In this document: one piece after another, positions 7,936 to 16,958 of the stretch
Layout: each line of letters begins with the position of its first letter
Numbering within the stretch: the first letter of the stretch is position 1
NCBI RefSeq assembly: GCF_023703085.1
Contig: NZ_JAMQJY010000002.1
Location: 186,001 to 250,000 of the forward strand
Direction of reading: 5' to 3'
Length of the DNA: 64,000 nucleotides
Source: Alkalicoccobacillus plakortidis
GTDB taxonomy: Bacteria > Bacillota > Bacilli > Bacillales > Bacillaceae_D
Position numbers and translations under genes: made by a program
The notes under the pieces: generated by a model
What the model saw: the letters and a program-made list of their open reading frames with translations, nothing else
What the model was told of the DNA's origin: nothing
Databases searched by the model: none

Positions 7936-9454
7936 ATGGTTTATCAACAGCCTGGAACGACCGACTCTGTGGTTACTTTTAAGCAACGCTATGACAATTT
8001 TATTGGTGGTAAATGGACAGCCCCTGTGAATGGACGTTATTTTGAAAATGTATCTCCTGTAACTGGAGATGTATTTTGTGAAATAGCTCGCTCCTCTTCT
8101 GAAGACATTGAACTAGCGCTAGATGCAGCACACGATGCGAAAACCAACTTGGGAAAAACCACTCCAACCGAGCGAGCTATTCTGCTCAACAAAATTGCTG
8201 ATCGAATTGAAGAGAATACAGAAAAATTAGCTGTTGCAGAAACATGGGATAATGGGAAGGCGGTAAGAGAAACATTAAATGCTGACATTCCGTTAGCAGT
8301 AGATCATTTCCGCTACTTTGCGGGGATTATACGTGCTCAGGAAGGTTCACTCAGTCAAATCGATGAGCAAACCGTCGCTTATCATTTTCATGAACCGCTT
8401 GGTGTAGTTGGGCAAATTATTCCGTGGAACTTCCCAATCCTTATGGCTGTATGGAAACTGGCCCCTGCTCTTGCAGCAGGAAACTGCGTTGTCTTAAAGC
8501 CAAGCCGAACAAACACCAGCATCTATCCTTGTTTTGACCGAATTAATTGAAGACTTGCTTCCTGCAGGAGTCATTAACATCGTGAATGGATTTGGTGAAG
8601 AGGCAGGCAAACCACTTGCTTCTAATAAACGAATTGCAAAAATTGCTTTTACTGGTGAAACGACTACTGGACGATTGATTATGCAATACGCCTCAGAAAA
8701 CTTAATTCCTGTCACACTAGAGTTAGGTGGAAAATCACCAAACATCTTTTTTAAAGACGTCATGGACCAAGATGATGCTTTCCTCGATAAAGCCATTGAA
8801 GGTTTTGTCATGTTTGCACTAAATCAAGGTGAGGTGTGTACATGCCCATCTCGGACACTGATTCATGAATCGATCTATGATAAATTTATGGAACGTGCGT
8901 TAAAACGAGTGAAGGAAATTACATCAGGTAATCCATTAGATCCTAATACAATGATTGGGGCTCAGGCCTCTCAAGAGCAGCTCGAGAAAATTTCATCCTA
9001 TCTTGAGATCGGAAAAAATGAAGGGGCAGAGTGCTTGATTGGCGGGGGGACTCGTAAAGTAGACGGGATGGAAAATGGTTATTATATTGAACCTACGATT
9101 TTTAAAGGCAACAATGATATGAGAATTTTCCAAGAAGAGATCTTTGGACCAGTTCTTTCGGTTACTACCTTTAAAGATGATGAGGAAGCGTTAGCTATTG
9201 CAAACGACACCTTATATGGTCTTGGGGCAGGCATTTGGTCTCGAAATATCAATACCGCCTACAAATTCGGACGTGAGATCCAAGCCGGACGTGTATGGAC
9301 AAACTGCTATCATGTGTATCCGGCCCACGCGGCATTTGGTGGATATAAGCAATCAGGAATTGGTCGAGAGAATCATAAAATGATGCTCGATCACTATCAA
9401 CAGACAAAGAACCTTCTTGTTAGTTATAGTGAAGATGCTCAAGGATTTTTCTAA
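7936..9454 (+). CDS. Aldehyde dehydrogenase, AldB/ExaC-like (one frameshift)
   Basis: An NAD(P)-dependent aldehyde dehydrogenase of about 506 residues, close to E. coli AldB along its whole length. Motifs include [10 protein letters not shown] at the N-terminus, [22 protein letters not shown] with the general-base Glu, and nucleophile Cys in [11 protein letters not shown]. It ends [15 protein letters not shown]. It probably oxidises acetaldehyde or similar short aldehydes to acids. The frame breaks near 8502: an extra A in CCAAGCC turns the conserved LKPAEQTPAS into LKPSRTNTS. Removing it restores the family sequence. ATG at 7936 has TTGGAGGGATTTTTC before it. The promoter carries a cre-like site. 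Confidence 0.87.
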
Positions 9455-9463
9455 GCCATACTT

Positions 9464-9503
9464 AACAAGACAACCTCTGCGCTTGCAGAAGTTGTCTTGT
9501 TTC
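9464..9503 (+). terminator. Terminator of the aldehyde dehydrogenase gene
   Basis: ACAAGACAACCTCTGC / GCAGAAGTTGTCTTGT hairpin followed by TTTC. Confidence 0.75.
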
Positions 9504-9524
9504 ATTACGCGAGATTTCCCAGAC

Positions 9525-9608
9525 TTCAGTATGGTGGTATATCATTCGCAAGCATATTGCGGAATGTAAATCCAATCGCTGAGAGTAGCAGCAAGGCTGC
9601 TGATAACA
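9525..9608 (-). CDS. Possible 27-residue hydrophobic peptide (uncertain)
   Basis: A short frame on the minus strand downstream of the decaying serpin reads MLSAALLLLSAIGFTFRNML and ends DIPPY. If one A is missing from the preceding A run, the frame joins an upstream ATG to give a basic start (MKNKK) before the hydrophobic core, with AGGGAG 11 bases ahead. That would be a small exported or membrane peptide. There is no homology argument, so this is a weak call. Confidence 0.2.
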
Positions 9609-9638
9609 TTTTTTATTTTTCATTCTTTCTCAGACTCC

Positions 9639-10869
9639 CTATAGCATCGGCTCTACCACACTGCCCATAAATAAAATCGTTTCTGTTTTCTCATCAATAA
9701 TAGCGAATAGAAACGGACGATCTGCGATAAAATCTTCTTCAATAATTGTCGCAGACTCAACTAATTCCACAGCAGTTACAGCAGCGGCCTCTGTACCTTC
9801 TTCATCAACATTTATATAGGTTTTATGAATTACATCGTCTATTCCAAAAATAGAATTTGGTCCAAACAATGGTGAGAAATCAAGCCCTCTATTAAAAAAT
9901 GGTTCAAGGCCAATCTCTTAAAGTGACGGTATTAATGTATAGTCTGCAGAAAAGGTGAAGCTTGGTAAACGAAGATCTAGTTCTGTTTTTGACCAGTTAT
10001 CAGTCCAAAAAACAGACGTGTCTAGAGAACCTGCGACTTCATTAAACTCACCTTCTTCCGGTAAAATAACCGCCATCGATATTCCATCATCTTCATAAGG
10101 GATTTTTAGAGCTCGAAAAGTTTGTTCCTCCAATAATTCGAAGCCTCCAATTTGGTTCATCATCGGATGCTGAACCGACTCGCCATTTAATAAATAAAAT
10201 GGTTCAGGCTTTGTCAGATCCTCTTCAAATGGATACTTCCAATTAGCATCAAAATAAACGGCATTAATTAAGTATGCAACGACATTACCTGGTACTTGTT
10301 TAATTAATTCATCGATATAACCGTCCGTTTTTTCCTCTACCCATTTATTAATCGCTATTTCTGGCTTGTTTTCTGCAAACGGCTGAACCTCTCCATCAAA
10401 ATAGGTGTGCAGTAATTCTTGATATTCCTCTTCTACACTTAGATCCCCTCTATGCCAAACTGAATGAGCTGTTTTTAGTTCTGCATAAGGAAGTGTATCA
10501 AACGACTCGGTTAGATTTTGTATCTCTTGGTTGATCTCGTTTAAAATCAGTTCCGTCTAAATTCAAGGCTTCAAGCAGTAGATCCCGATCTGCTTCTGCA
10601 AGTCCATTTGCTGTCATCAATAAAGCTAGTTGAACACTATAAGGAGAAACCATCACATTTTGGTCTTGATTTTCCTTAAACACCTCTTTACATAGTTCTT
10701 CACCCAATGTTGATTGTGCAGATGAAAAATGAGAATCAACATCTACCTGAGGTCGAGGTTTAGATTGTGGTTCTGAATCTCCATTACTTTGTGTGTTAGT
10801 CTGATCATATGTTCCGCAACCAGCAAGGATTACGGAAAGCCCTAAAATCATACACTTAAGCCTCATCAC
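9639..10869 (-). pseudogene. Serpin lipoprotein A (frameshift plus internal stop)
   Basis: A serpin-family protease inhibitor with a lipoprotein signal (VILAGC lipobox), so it would have been anchored outside the membrane. The N-terminal 115 residues match serpin helix A/B (ENQDQNVMVSPYSVQLALL). The frame shifts near 10545 and continues through NAVYFDANWKYPF and the SFTFSADYTL region. An in-frame TAA at 9918-9920 then replaces a Lys codon (SL-stop-EIG versus SLQDLG in the neighbour). The reactive-loop hinge (VDEEGTEAAAVTA) and the C-terminal FLFAIIDEKTETILFMGSV follow in the same frame. One break could be sequence error, but the nonsense codon points to real decay. It is a tandem paralogue of the next gene. 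Confidence 0.75.
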
Positions 10870-10881
10870 AGATCTCCTTGT

Positions 10882-12076
10882 CTACTCGTTTATAACAGGT
10901 TCGATCACACTACCCATAAATAAAATCGTTTCTGTTTTCTCATCAATAATGGCAAAATAATATGGACGATTAACATGAAACAGCTCAGGAACAACCGCTG
11001 ATATTGTCATTTCCACAGCTGTAGCCGCAGCGGCTTCTGTCCCCTCTTCATCAATTTGAACATACGTTTTGTGGATCACATCCGTAACATCGGCCTGTAT
11101 ACCCTCTCCAAATAACGGCGAGAAATCATACCCTTTTTGAAAAGCACCTAAGTCCTGCAAGCTCTCTAGCAAGGAGTATTCACTACTAAATGTTAGCTTA
11201 GGCAAAATGAGGTCCACAGTTGTTTCGTTCCAGTTATCACTAAAAAAGAGCTCTTTATTTAAAGATTGTGCTACCACCTCAAACTCCCCTTCATCTGGAA
11301 GAACAATGATCATGGAAAGTCCATCATCTTCATAAGGTAATTTTAATCCTTGCATATTTTCTCCTATTAGAATTTCAAACTCTTCTTGTACTTTCATCAT
11401 CTCATGATTATGAGTCTCTTCATTTAACAGATGGAAAGCATGTTTTTGCGTATCATTTTCATTAAATTCATGTTTCCAATTTGCATTAAAATAAACTGCA
11501 TTTAGAATGTATGCAAGTGCAGTTTGGGGAATTTCATCCATCATTTTATTGATATGACCCTCTGTCTTATCTGTCACCCATTGATTCATTGTGTCTGCAC
11601 CATCTTGCTCATCAAATTCCTCGATGTCTCCATTATAATAGGTATCTAGTATACTTTCGTAAAGATCCTCAACCTCTAGACCTGAACGATGCCAGACTGA
11701 ATTTGCCGTATTTAGCTGTGCATGCTCCAATGCATCTAATGATTGTAGCTGCTTTTCCACCTGTTCATTTAGTACTTCTATATCGGCTGCTTCCATGTGA
11801 AGACTATCAAGTAATTCCTGCCGGCCACTCTCTTCTATTCCATTAGCTGTCATTAGAAGAGCAAGAATTATACTGTAAGGTGAAATGAACATATTTTCAT
11901 TCATACCTTTTTCCTCAAATATTTGTTGGAATAATTCACTTGCAAATAGTGACTGACCAGACATATATTTTTGATCTAGTTCAACATCGTCTCGAGACTG
12001 AGCTTGTTGACTATCTGAATATCCACAGCTATTAACAACTAAAAAAACAAACAAAATAAAGGCATAATCGTTTCAC
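10882..12076 (-). CDS. Serpin lipoprotein B (protease inhibitor)
   Basis: A full-length serpin of about 390 residues. It has helix A/B (NMFISPYSIILALLMTANG), the NAVYFNANWKHEF breach region, and the hinge DEEGTEAAAATAVEM leading to a reactive loop around TISAVVPE. It ends HVNRPYYFAIIDEKTETILF. Serpins trap serine or cysteine proteases irreversibly. The annotated frame begins at a TTG inside the signal peptide. If the A7 run at 12041-12047 is one base too long, translation starts at GTG 12076 behind AAGGAGG (9-base spacing) and yields MKRLCLYFVCFLVVNSCG, a normal lipoprotein signal. The target protease is unknown. Confidence 0.88.
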
Positions 12077-12195
12077 TCCACTCAACCTCCTTACCCACAC
12101 TTCGACAACCAGAATAGAAAATCCTACATTCTTTACCTTTTCTTTAGAAATGCTTGATAAGATAGACATATAGCCATTGATTGGAGGATGAAGTT

Positions 12196-12777
12196 ATGGA
12201 TACACAGACTTATCATAAAATAAAAAAACAGTACCTTCTCACATGGAATCTATCCTTTTTACTAATCGGCTGCTTCTATTTGTATTTTGTTACAAGGTAT
12301 CAAATTGAGCTCGTTTTATTATATGTTGGTTTTTTGGTCATTCTTTCAGGGATTTACGAACTATTAACCTATAAAAAACCATTTTATCTTTTCCCGTGGA
12401 CTCGTCAATTAGTGGAATTCGCAAGAGAGAAGCTCGGGAAAGAATGGAGAAAACAGAGGCTAGGTGGAGGATTACTTTCTATAGGACTTGGTCTATTCTT
12501 TGTGTGGAACAGCAGATCAGTATTCGACGGTCTCGAACCTGCCCGAGAAACTACCGGTACTTTTGTTGTGACTTTAATCATGTTTATCATTTTAATCATT
12601 ATTTTGAATGCAACTCAGCTGCACTCTCTCAGGCAAATAGAGAAAAAAAGTACAGAAGAATTACAAGGATCATTTTTACGCAGATCTTTGGTTGGTATCG
12701 TTATTGGTTTAGTCATTGGATGGGTCATGTTTATTGGTATCATTATTTTTGTTATGTATTTAAGTACAGGAGGGTAA
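12196..12777 (+). CDS. Hypothetical integral membrane protein
   Basis: A 193-residue protein not recognised as a named family. Five hydrophobic stretches alternate with basic loops, e.g. KKQYLLTWNLSFLLIGCFYL near the N-terminus and a glycine-rich last helix (GIVIGLVIGWVMFIGIIIF). ATG at 12196 has GGAGG at 12183-12187, so it is preferred over a TTG at 12181. Its end overlaps the putative ribosome site of the next small membrane protein, suggesting a two-gene unit. Confidence 0.7.
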   Translation: MDTQTYHKIKKQYLLTWNLSFLLIGCFYLYFVTRYQIELVLLYVGFLVILSGIYELLTYKKPFYLFPWTRQLVEFAREKLGKEWRKQRLGGGLLSIGLGLFFVWNSRSVFDGLEPARETTGTFVVTLIMFIILIIILNATQLHSLRQIEKKSTEELQGSFLRRSLVGIVIGLVIGWVMFIGIIIFVMYLSTGG

Positions 12778-12779
12778 TT

Positions 12780-12998
12780 AAAGCGAACCGTTCACTTAAA
12801 AAATGGCTGATCGAGATCATCGTGTTTCTTATTTGTTTTTACATTTTATTTAGAGTGACAAGTTTTTTATGGAATGCCTTTTTGCCAATGAATTTGGGAA
12901 GCAATGTATTAAATATGTTAAATATATTAGTCATGATGATATTACTTGTTGTGGCGCTAGTGATTTCCAGAAAAATTGTAGAGCAGTTTAAAATATAA
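12780..12998 (+). CDS. Small two-helix membrane protein, start codon uncertain
   Basis: About 72 residues: a basic start (KANRSLKKWLIEIIVFLI) and two hydrophobic helices, ending SRKIVEQFKI. The frame remains open far upstream inside the previous gene, but no ATG, GTG or TTG fits. The nearest codons after AGGAGGG (12769-12775) are GTA and ATT. Either a rare start is used or a base error hides the real one. Function unknown; probably co-expressed with the upstream membrane protein. Confidence 0.45.
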   Translation, partial: KANRSLKKWLIEIIVFLICFYILFRVTSFLWNAFLPMNLGSNVLNMLNILVMMILLVVALVISRKIVEQFKI

Positions 12999-13000
12999 GA

Positions 13001-13225
13001 TTAGATCGTATTTTTTTGACTTTCCAGAATTTCTTTCATAAGTTTGATCTTCTTTCTTTCAGTACGTCTAGCTAATTGATTATGATCTTCCATTCTTTTA
13101 TTAATCTCAACAAAGATTCTAATATTTTTATAATGAGAAGGAATTCTAATTACGCTTATTAGTATTAGAATAACTAATATGATAAACACCAAAAACTTAA
13201 GTAATCCAACAATACCCACTTCCAA
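13001..13225 (-). CDS. Small single-helix membrane protein
   Basis: A 74-residue protein: one strong transmembrane helix (residues about 8-27, LLKFLVFIILVILILISVI) followed by a charged, probably helical cytoplasmic tail rich in Lys/Arg/Glu. No family recognised. It lies 14 bp downstream of another small membrane protein with the same design, so the two form a likely operon, convergent with the upstream membrane genes. Confidence 0.55.
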   Translation of the reverse strand: MEVGIVGLLKFLVFIILVILILISVIRIPSHYKNIRIFVEINKRMEDHNQLARRTERKKIKLMKEILESQKNTI

Positions 13226-13239
13226 AATTAGGACTCCTT

Positions 13240-13527
13240 TTATACCTTACTTTTTAATTTTTTGATCTCTTCTGCCAGTTCATTTTGTTTTAACAACAAT
13301 TCTTCCAACAGTTCAACTTGCTTTTGCCGATTTTTTTGCGCTTCTTTTACCATCATTTCATTCTGTTCATTTGTTTTTCTATGTCTACTTGAGTTAGAAA
13401 GAAGAAAAAATATAACAGTCACACCAACTGCAAGAGTGACTAAAACCATCGTATCCAAAATATTATATACCTCCAAAATTATGATAAATCCTAAGAAAAC
13501 GATAACACAATTTATTTTTTGTTTCAA
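13240..13527 (-). CDS. Small membrane protein with C-terminal coiled coil
   Basis: A 95-residue protein with two hydrophobic helices (about residues 5-22 and 26-44). A predicted coiled coil follows, rich in Glu, Lys and Gln with regular leucines (LLEELLLKQNELAEEIKKL). No known family identified. It is divergently transcribed from the 91-residue gene to its right, with only about 20 bp between the start codons, so the two would share a regulatory region. Confidence 0.6.
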   Translation of the reverse strand: MKQKINCVIVFLGFIIILEVYNILDTMVLVTLAVGVTVIFFLLSNSSRHRKTNEQNEMMVKEAQKNRQKQVELLEELLLKQNELAEEIKKLKSKV

Positions 13528-13548
13528 AGGTAAGGAAGGGACTAGAAT

Positions 13549-13824
13549 ATGAGAAAAGAAGGTTTAAGGAGGCTCTTCAATTTGGATAATTACATATATC
13601 AAGACTTTATAAAGGATTTACAGCTCGGTTACGAGTTTGAGTTCACAATAGATGATCAAACTTATCATATATCTACTCACTCAAATGGTTTATTTCTTAC
13701 TCATAATGGAGTCAGTCAGTCTTATAGTTCCTACTCTTCTCTTACTAAAAAAGCTCAGATTCATCATAAGACGTTACAAGAACTTTTTGAAACAAATGAA
13801 ATAACAATTGTGCAAATTTATTAA
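13549..13824 (+). CDS. Hypothetical 91-residue protein
   Basis: A soluble protein of unknown function. The N-terminus is basic (MRKEGLRRLFNLDNYIYQDF) and the middle is a beta-rich stretch resembling a small domain (YEFEFTIDDQTYHIST). ATG has AAGGAAGGGA upstream. The frame is clean and its start abuts the divergent coiled-coil membrane protein, which supports it being a real gene. Confidence 0.55.
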   Translation: MRKEGLRRLFNLDNYIYQDFIKDLQLGYEFEFTIDDQTYHISTHSNGLFLTHNGVSQSYSSYSSLTKKAQIHHKTLQELFETNEITIVQIY

Positions 13825-13850
13825 GTTAAACACTTATGCCCCTTTTAAAA

Positions 13851-13907
13851 ACACAAAAAAACCCGGCATCCACCGGGTCCCTCTCTTACAGGATTGCTTC
13901 TTCTTAT
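13851..13907. repeat. Copy A of the yhbH 3' end plus terminator
   Basis: The first 40 bases are identical to 15468-15507 and similarity continues with a few mismatches. It includes the ACCCGG...CCGGGT terminator hairpin and the yhbH stop codon. Read on the minus strand it ends EEAI-L-stop, versus EEAIV-stop in yhbH, with a TAT-to-TAA change just before. It is therefore a degenerate remnant of the yhbH tail. Confidence 0.85.
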
Positions 13908-14011
13908 TTTTTCAAGCAATTAAAACCAAATTCCTATCTAATTTCCATTCACTTAGACCGAGTTAAGAAATGTACACTAAGACCAGGGTTTGGGCTTGTT
14001 AACAATGAATA

Positions 14012-14605
14012 TCAAATGCGACCCTTCTCTTTTCTTGATGATTGGTAAAACCGTTTCGCTTTTTCTCTGTTTCCACAAATCTTCATCGTGCACCATTGCT
14101 TGCTTTTATTTTTTGTGTGATCAATAAAAAACCATTCACATCGATCACTATTACATTGCTTTACCTTCTGAAATAAATCTGACATTATCAATTCACTAAA
14201 AGAAAGTACAACCGTAAAAGCTACTTTTGTTAACCCATCTGACATTGTTAATTGTTTTGAAAACACTCCGTCTTGTCTTAGCAAAATTTCTACTTGCTCC
14301 TGTGCCTTCTTTATCCATTTGTTTAATACCCGCATATCTTCTTTATCCGCTATTGTTTGGTTAACTGCATGAAAAGTAATTCTATACATCGCTTCTCTTA
14401 ATTGGATAAGTTCAGTCAAACTTAGAGTTGAACGGGTGTTGCTCTCTACAGAAAGACCTATAAAATTAGCCCATTCTATGACATCTAGTTCACTCTGAAG
14501 CCATTCTTGGTGATTTACATGACCATGAAAGTTTGCTGTATTGATAAAATCTAAACTAATATGACCACTACTATTACTTAGTTCAAAAGGTTTATCTTTG
14601 TACAT
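14012..14605 (-). CDS. ABATE/CGNR zinc-finger transcriptional regulator
   Basis: A 197-residue protein. An N-terminal ABATE-like ligand-binding domain (LSNSSGHISLDFINTANFHG) is followed by a C-terminal CGNR zinc finger with CNSDRCEWFFIDHTKN and MKICGNREKAKRFYQ. Such proteins are thought to sense a small molecule and bind DNA. It is divergent from a paired SMR exporter 86 bp away, so it most likely controls that pair (inference from position). Confidence 0.85.
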   Translation of the reverse strand: MYKDKPFELSNSSGHISLDFINTANFHGHVNHQEWLQSELDVIEWANFIGLSVESNTRSTLSLTELIQLREAMYRITFHAVNQTIADKEDMRVLNKWIKKAQEQVEILLRQDGVFSKQLTMSDGLTKVAFTVVLSFSELIMSDLFQKVKQCNSDRCEWFFIDHTKNKSKQWCTMKICGNREKAKRFYQSSRKEKGRI

Positions 14606-14691
14606 TTGTAATCACCTCTTTATTATAACTTGCTAAACCCATTTTAAAAGGTTAACATATAACTGTCAAAAATACTTTAAGGGGTTATGAT

Positions 14692-15009
14692 ATGATTCCC
14701 TATTTTCACCTGTTCCTTGCAATCTTGATTGAAGTATTTGCTTCAATTCAATTAAAACGCTCTGAAGGCCTTAAAAATATCGTTCCAAGCCTGTTAACTT
14801 TTACTGGTTATGGGCTTACCTTTTATTTTTTAGCAAAATCTCTTGTTTATTTGCCTATGTCTCTCGTTTTTGCAACATGGTCTGGGTTAGGAATTGCTTC
14901 CACCGTCCTTTTTGCGATTTTTTTCCTAAAAGAACAAACTAATAAACAAACAATTGTCGCTTTAACTATTTTACTCACAGGTGTTTTCTTATTAAATATT
15001 AGCCATTAA
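14692..15009 (+). CDS. Small multidrug resistance (SMR) subunit 1, YkkC/EmrE-type
   Basis: A 105-residue protein with four transmembrane helices. Helix 1 carries the essential proton/drug-coupling glutamate (LAILIEVFASIQLK). The conserved WSGLGIASTV segment of helix 3 is present. SMR subunits form antiparallel dimers that exchange protons for cationic compounds. The 21-bp gap to the next SMR gene indicates a two-component (heterodimeric) exporter. Confidence 0.87.
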   Translation: MIPYFHLFLAILIEVFASIQLKRSEGLKNIVPSLLTFTGYGLTFYFLAKSLVYLPMSLVFATWSGLGIASTVLFAIFFLKEQTNKQTIVALTILLTGVFLLNISH

Positions 15010-15030
15010 TTTGATTGAAGGTGAATTGGT

Positions 15031-15375
15031 TTGAAAAAAGAATATATTTATTTAATCATCGCGATCATATTTGGATTATGCGGACAGGTTTTGCTTCAGT
15101 ATTCGAACGGTTTTACAAACTTATTCTACACAATTAGTTGTCTTTGTTCTTATTTTTTTGGATTTAGTTTTCTAGCCTTAGCTATCGAGAAACTCCCTTT
15201 GTCGATTTCATATGCCATTTGGGGAGGACTTGGTACAGCGATGTCCGTTGTTTTCGGAGTGCTCCTTTTTGGTGAAAGGCTCTCAATCATAAAGATAACG
15301 GGGATATTATTAATCATCCTTGGTATTGTTTTGCTTCAATTGAGAAAAAAAGAATTAGTGTCTCACATTGAATAG
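15031..15375 (+). CDS. SMR subunit 2, lacking the helix-1 glutamate
   Basis: A 114-residue SMR partner with four helices and the IWGGLGTAMSVVFG helix-3 motif. Helix 1 reads IIFGLCGQVLLQYSNG: the position of the catalytic Glu is not acidic, unlike subunit 1. In paired SMR systems the two subunits can be asymmetric, so subunit 1 probably supplies the coupling residue. Start is TTG 15031 behind GAAGGTG. Confidence 0.83.
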   Translation: MKKEYIYLIIAIIFGLCGQVLLQYSNGFTNLFYTISCLCSYFFGFSFLALAIEKLPLSISYAIWGGLGTAMSVVFGVLLFGERLSIIKITGILLIILGIVLLQLRKKELVSHIE

Positions 15376-15467
15376 TTCCTTTTGAATTACCAATTTAGAG
15401 GAATAAGATTTTTACCATTCTACAATCTATCCGGAACCTCTGGCATAATCAGCTTGGATTCAAAATC

Positions 15468-15524
15468 ACACAAAAAAACCCGGCATCCACCGGGTCCCTC
15501 TCTTACACGATTGCTTCTTCATAT
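15468..15524. repeat. Copy B: genuine yhbH 3' end plus terminator
   Basis: Partner of the repeat at 13851-13907, 1617 bp away. It contains the yhbH stop codon and its terminator (ACCCGG-TGGATG-CCGGGT plus T7 on the minus strand). The two copies bracket the CGNR regulator and SMR genes. Confidence 0.85.
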
Positions 15525-16676
15525 TCCTTTTTAAAGAATTCTTTCATGGCATGATAGACGTCTCCCTGCTCCTTCAGAATATAGTGACGGAAGCGTGGGT
15601 CATCGATGTTTTTGTAGGCACTCATAAGTGTGGAGTGTCTAGAGTATTGGTTAACTTCACCATAACCAAACATGCTTGATACGCTCATTAGTTGATTAAC
15701 TAGTTTTACGCAGCGAGCATTGTCGCTTGTGAGGTTATCGCCGTCTGAGAAATGAAATGGATAGATATTATAGCGGCTTGGTTCGTATTTCTCGTCGATG
15801 ATTTCTAAGGCTTTTCGATAAGCTGACGAACAAATTGTGCCTCCGCTTTCTCCTTTTGAGAAGAAGTCTTCTTCTGTTACTTGTTTGGCTTCTGTGTGAT
15901 GTGCAATAAATTCGATATCAACGGTCTCATATTTTGTTCTAAGAAAACGTGACATCCAAAAGAAAAAGCTTCGTGCCATGTATTTTTCAAAACGCCCCAT
16001 TGAACCACTGGTATCCATCATTGCAATAACAACTGCTTTTGATTCGGGTCTAGTGATTTCATTCCATGTTTTGAAACGTAAGTCATCATTAGAAATAGGA
16101 TTAATGCCTGGTTTTCCTGTTAACGCATTTCGTTTAATTGCAGAAAGGATGGTTCGGCGTTTATCAACGTTCCCCATCAAACCTTTTTTGCGAATATCAT
16201 TAAATGAGATATCTTCAATGATAATTTCGTCTTCTTCTTTCTTTTGTAGGTTTGGAAGCTCAAGCTCTGAGAAGAGTAGGTCCTGCAATTCAGCAATGGA
16301 CACTTCTGCTTCATAATAATCTTCGCCAGCCTTGTCACCAGCTCCTTGACCTTTTCCTGGTCCAAGCTTGCTGCTGCCCGTTTGGATCTTTTGCTACGAC
16401 ATCACCAATTTTTGTGTCGCCTTGTCCTTGCCCAACATGTTTGTTTTTGTCATAGTTATAGCGAATTTTATATTCATCTAATGAACGGATCGGAATACGA
16501 ATGACGTCTTTACCATTGGACATGACGATACTTTCTTCACTGACCAAATCAGGCAAGTTCCTTTTAATTGCCTCCTGAACCTTCTCTTGATGACGTCGTT
16601 GATCCTGATAGCCTTTTCGGTGGAGGGACCAATTCTCCTGAGACACAGCGAATCCTTGATAATCGTCTTTTTTCAC
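15503..16676 (-). CDS. yhbH: Sporulation-related protein YhbH (DUF444, VWA-like; one frameshift)
   Basis: About 390 residues, collinear with B. subtilis YhbH, a sigma-E-dependent protein of the PrkA locus. The N-terminal half has [12 protein letters not shown] and [19 protein letters not shown]. The C-terminal half is von Willebrand A-like with a MIDAS-type MMDTSGSMG motif and [13 protein letters not shown]. The frame breaks at the CCC run 16377-16379, in the Gly/Gln-rich linker. Removing one base restores [22 protein letters not shown] 16676 is preceded by GGGAGGG. Upstream, TGCATATC and CATATATA resemble a sigma-E promoter, but the 17-base spacing is long. Confidence 0.88.
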
Positions 16677-16913
16677 ATGTTTCCCTCCCTGATTATATAT
16701 GTGTAAACAGACTGCCTGGATATGCACATCTTCAGGCTTTTTTGCATATAGTATGGTGGAGTTGGTTCACTAATATGAAGTGGACTATTTTTAGTGATTA
16801 CCTTATCTTATGCAGACAAGTGAAAGAGTTGCCAAAAAATTCAGATTGAATGAATCATCTTTCAATAGTGTCTGTTTTTATAGTAGGAATGGACAAGCTT
16901 TTGAAGACCAAAT

Positions 16914-16947
16914 AAAAAAAAGCAGACATGATTTATGTCCACTTCTT
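16914..16947 (-). terminator. Terminator of the beta-helix gene
   Basis: AAGTGGACAT / ATGTCTGCTT hairpin followed by a T run on the minus strand. Confidence 0.7.
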
Positions 16948-16958
16948 AAAGTATAAAA

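Noticed and set aside
12396..12779. Long open frame overlapping the 193-residue membrane protein
   Set aside because: Only its last 72 codons look like a protein. The upstream part is an out-of-frame shadow.
13836..14048. 70-residue open frame after the 91-residue gene
   Set aside because: It runs through the duplicated yhbH tail and the end of the CGNR gene on the other strand. No ribosome site.
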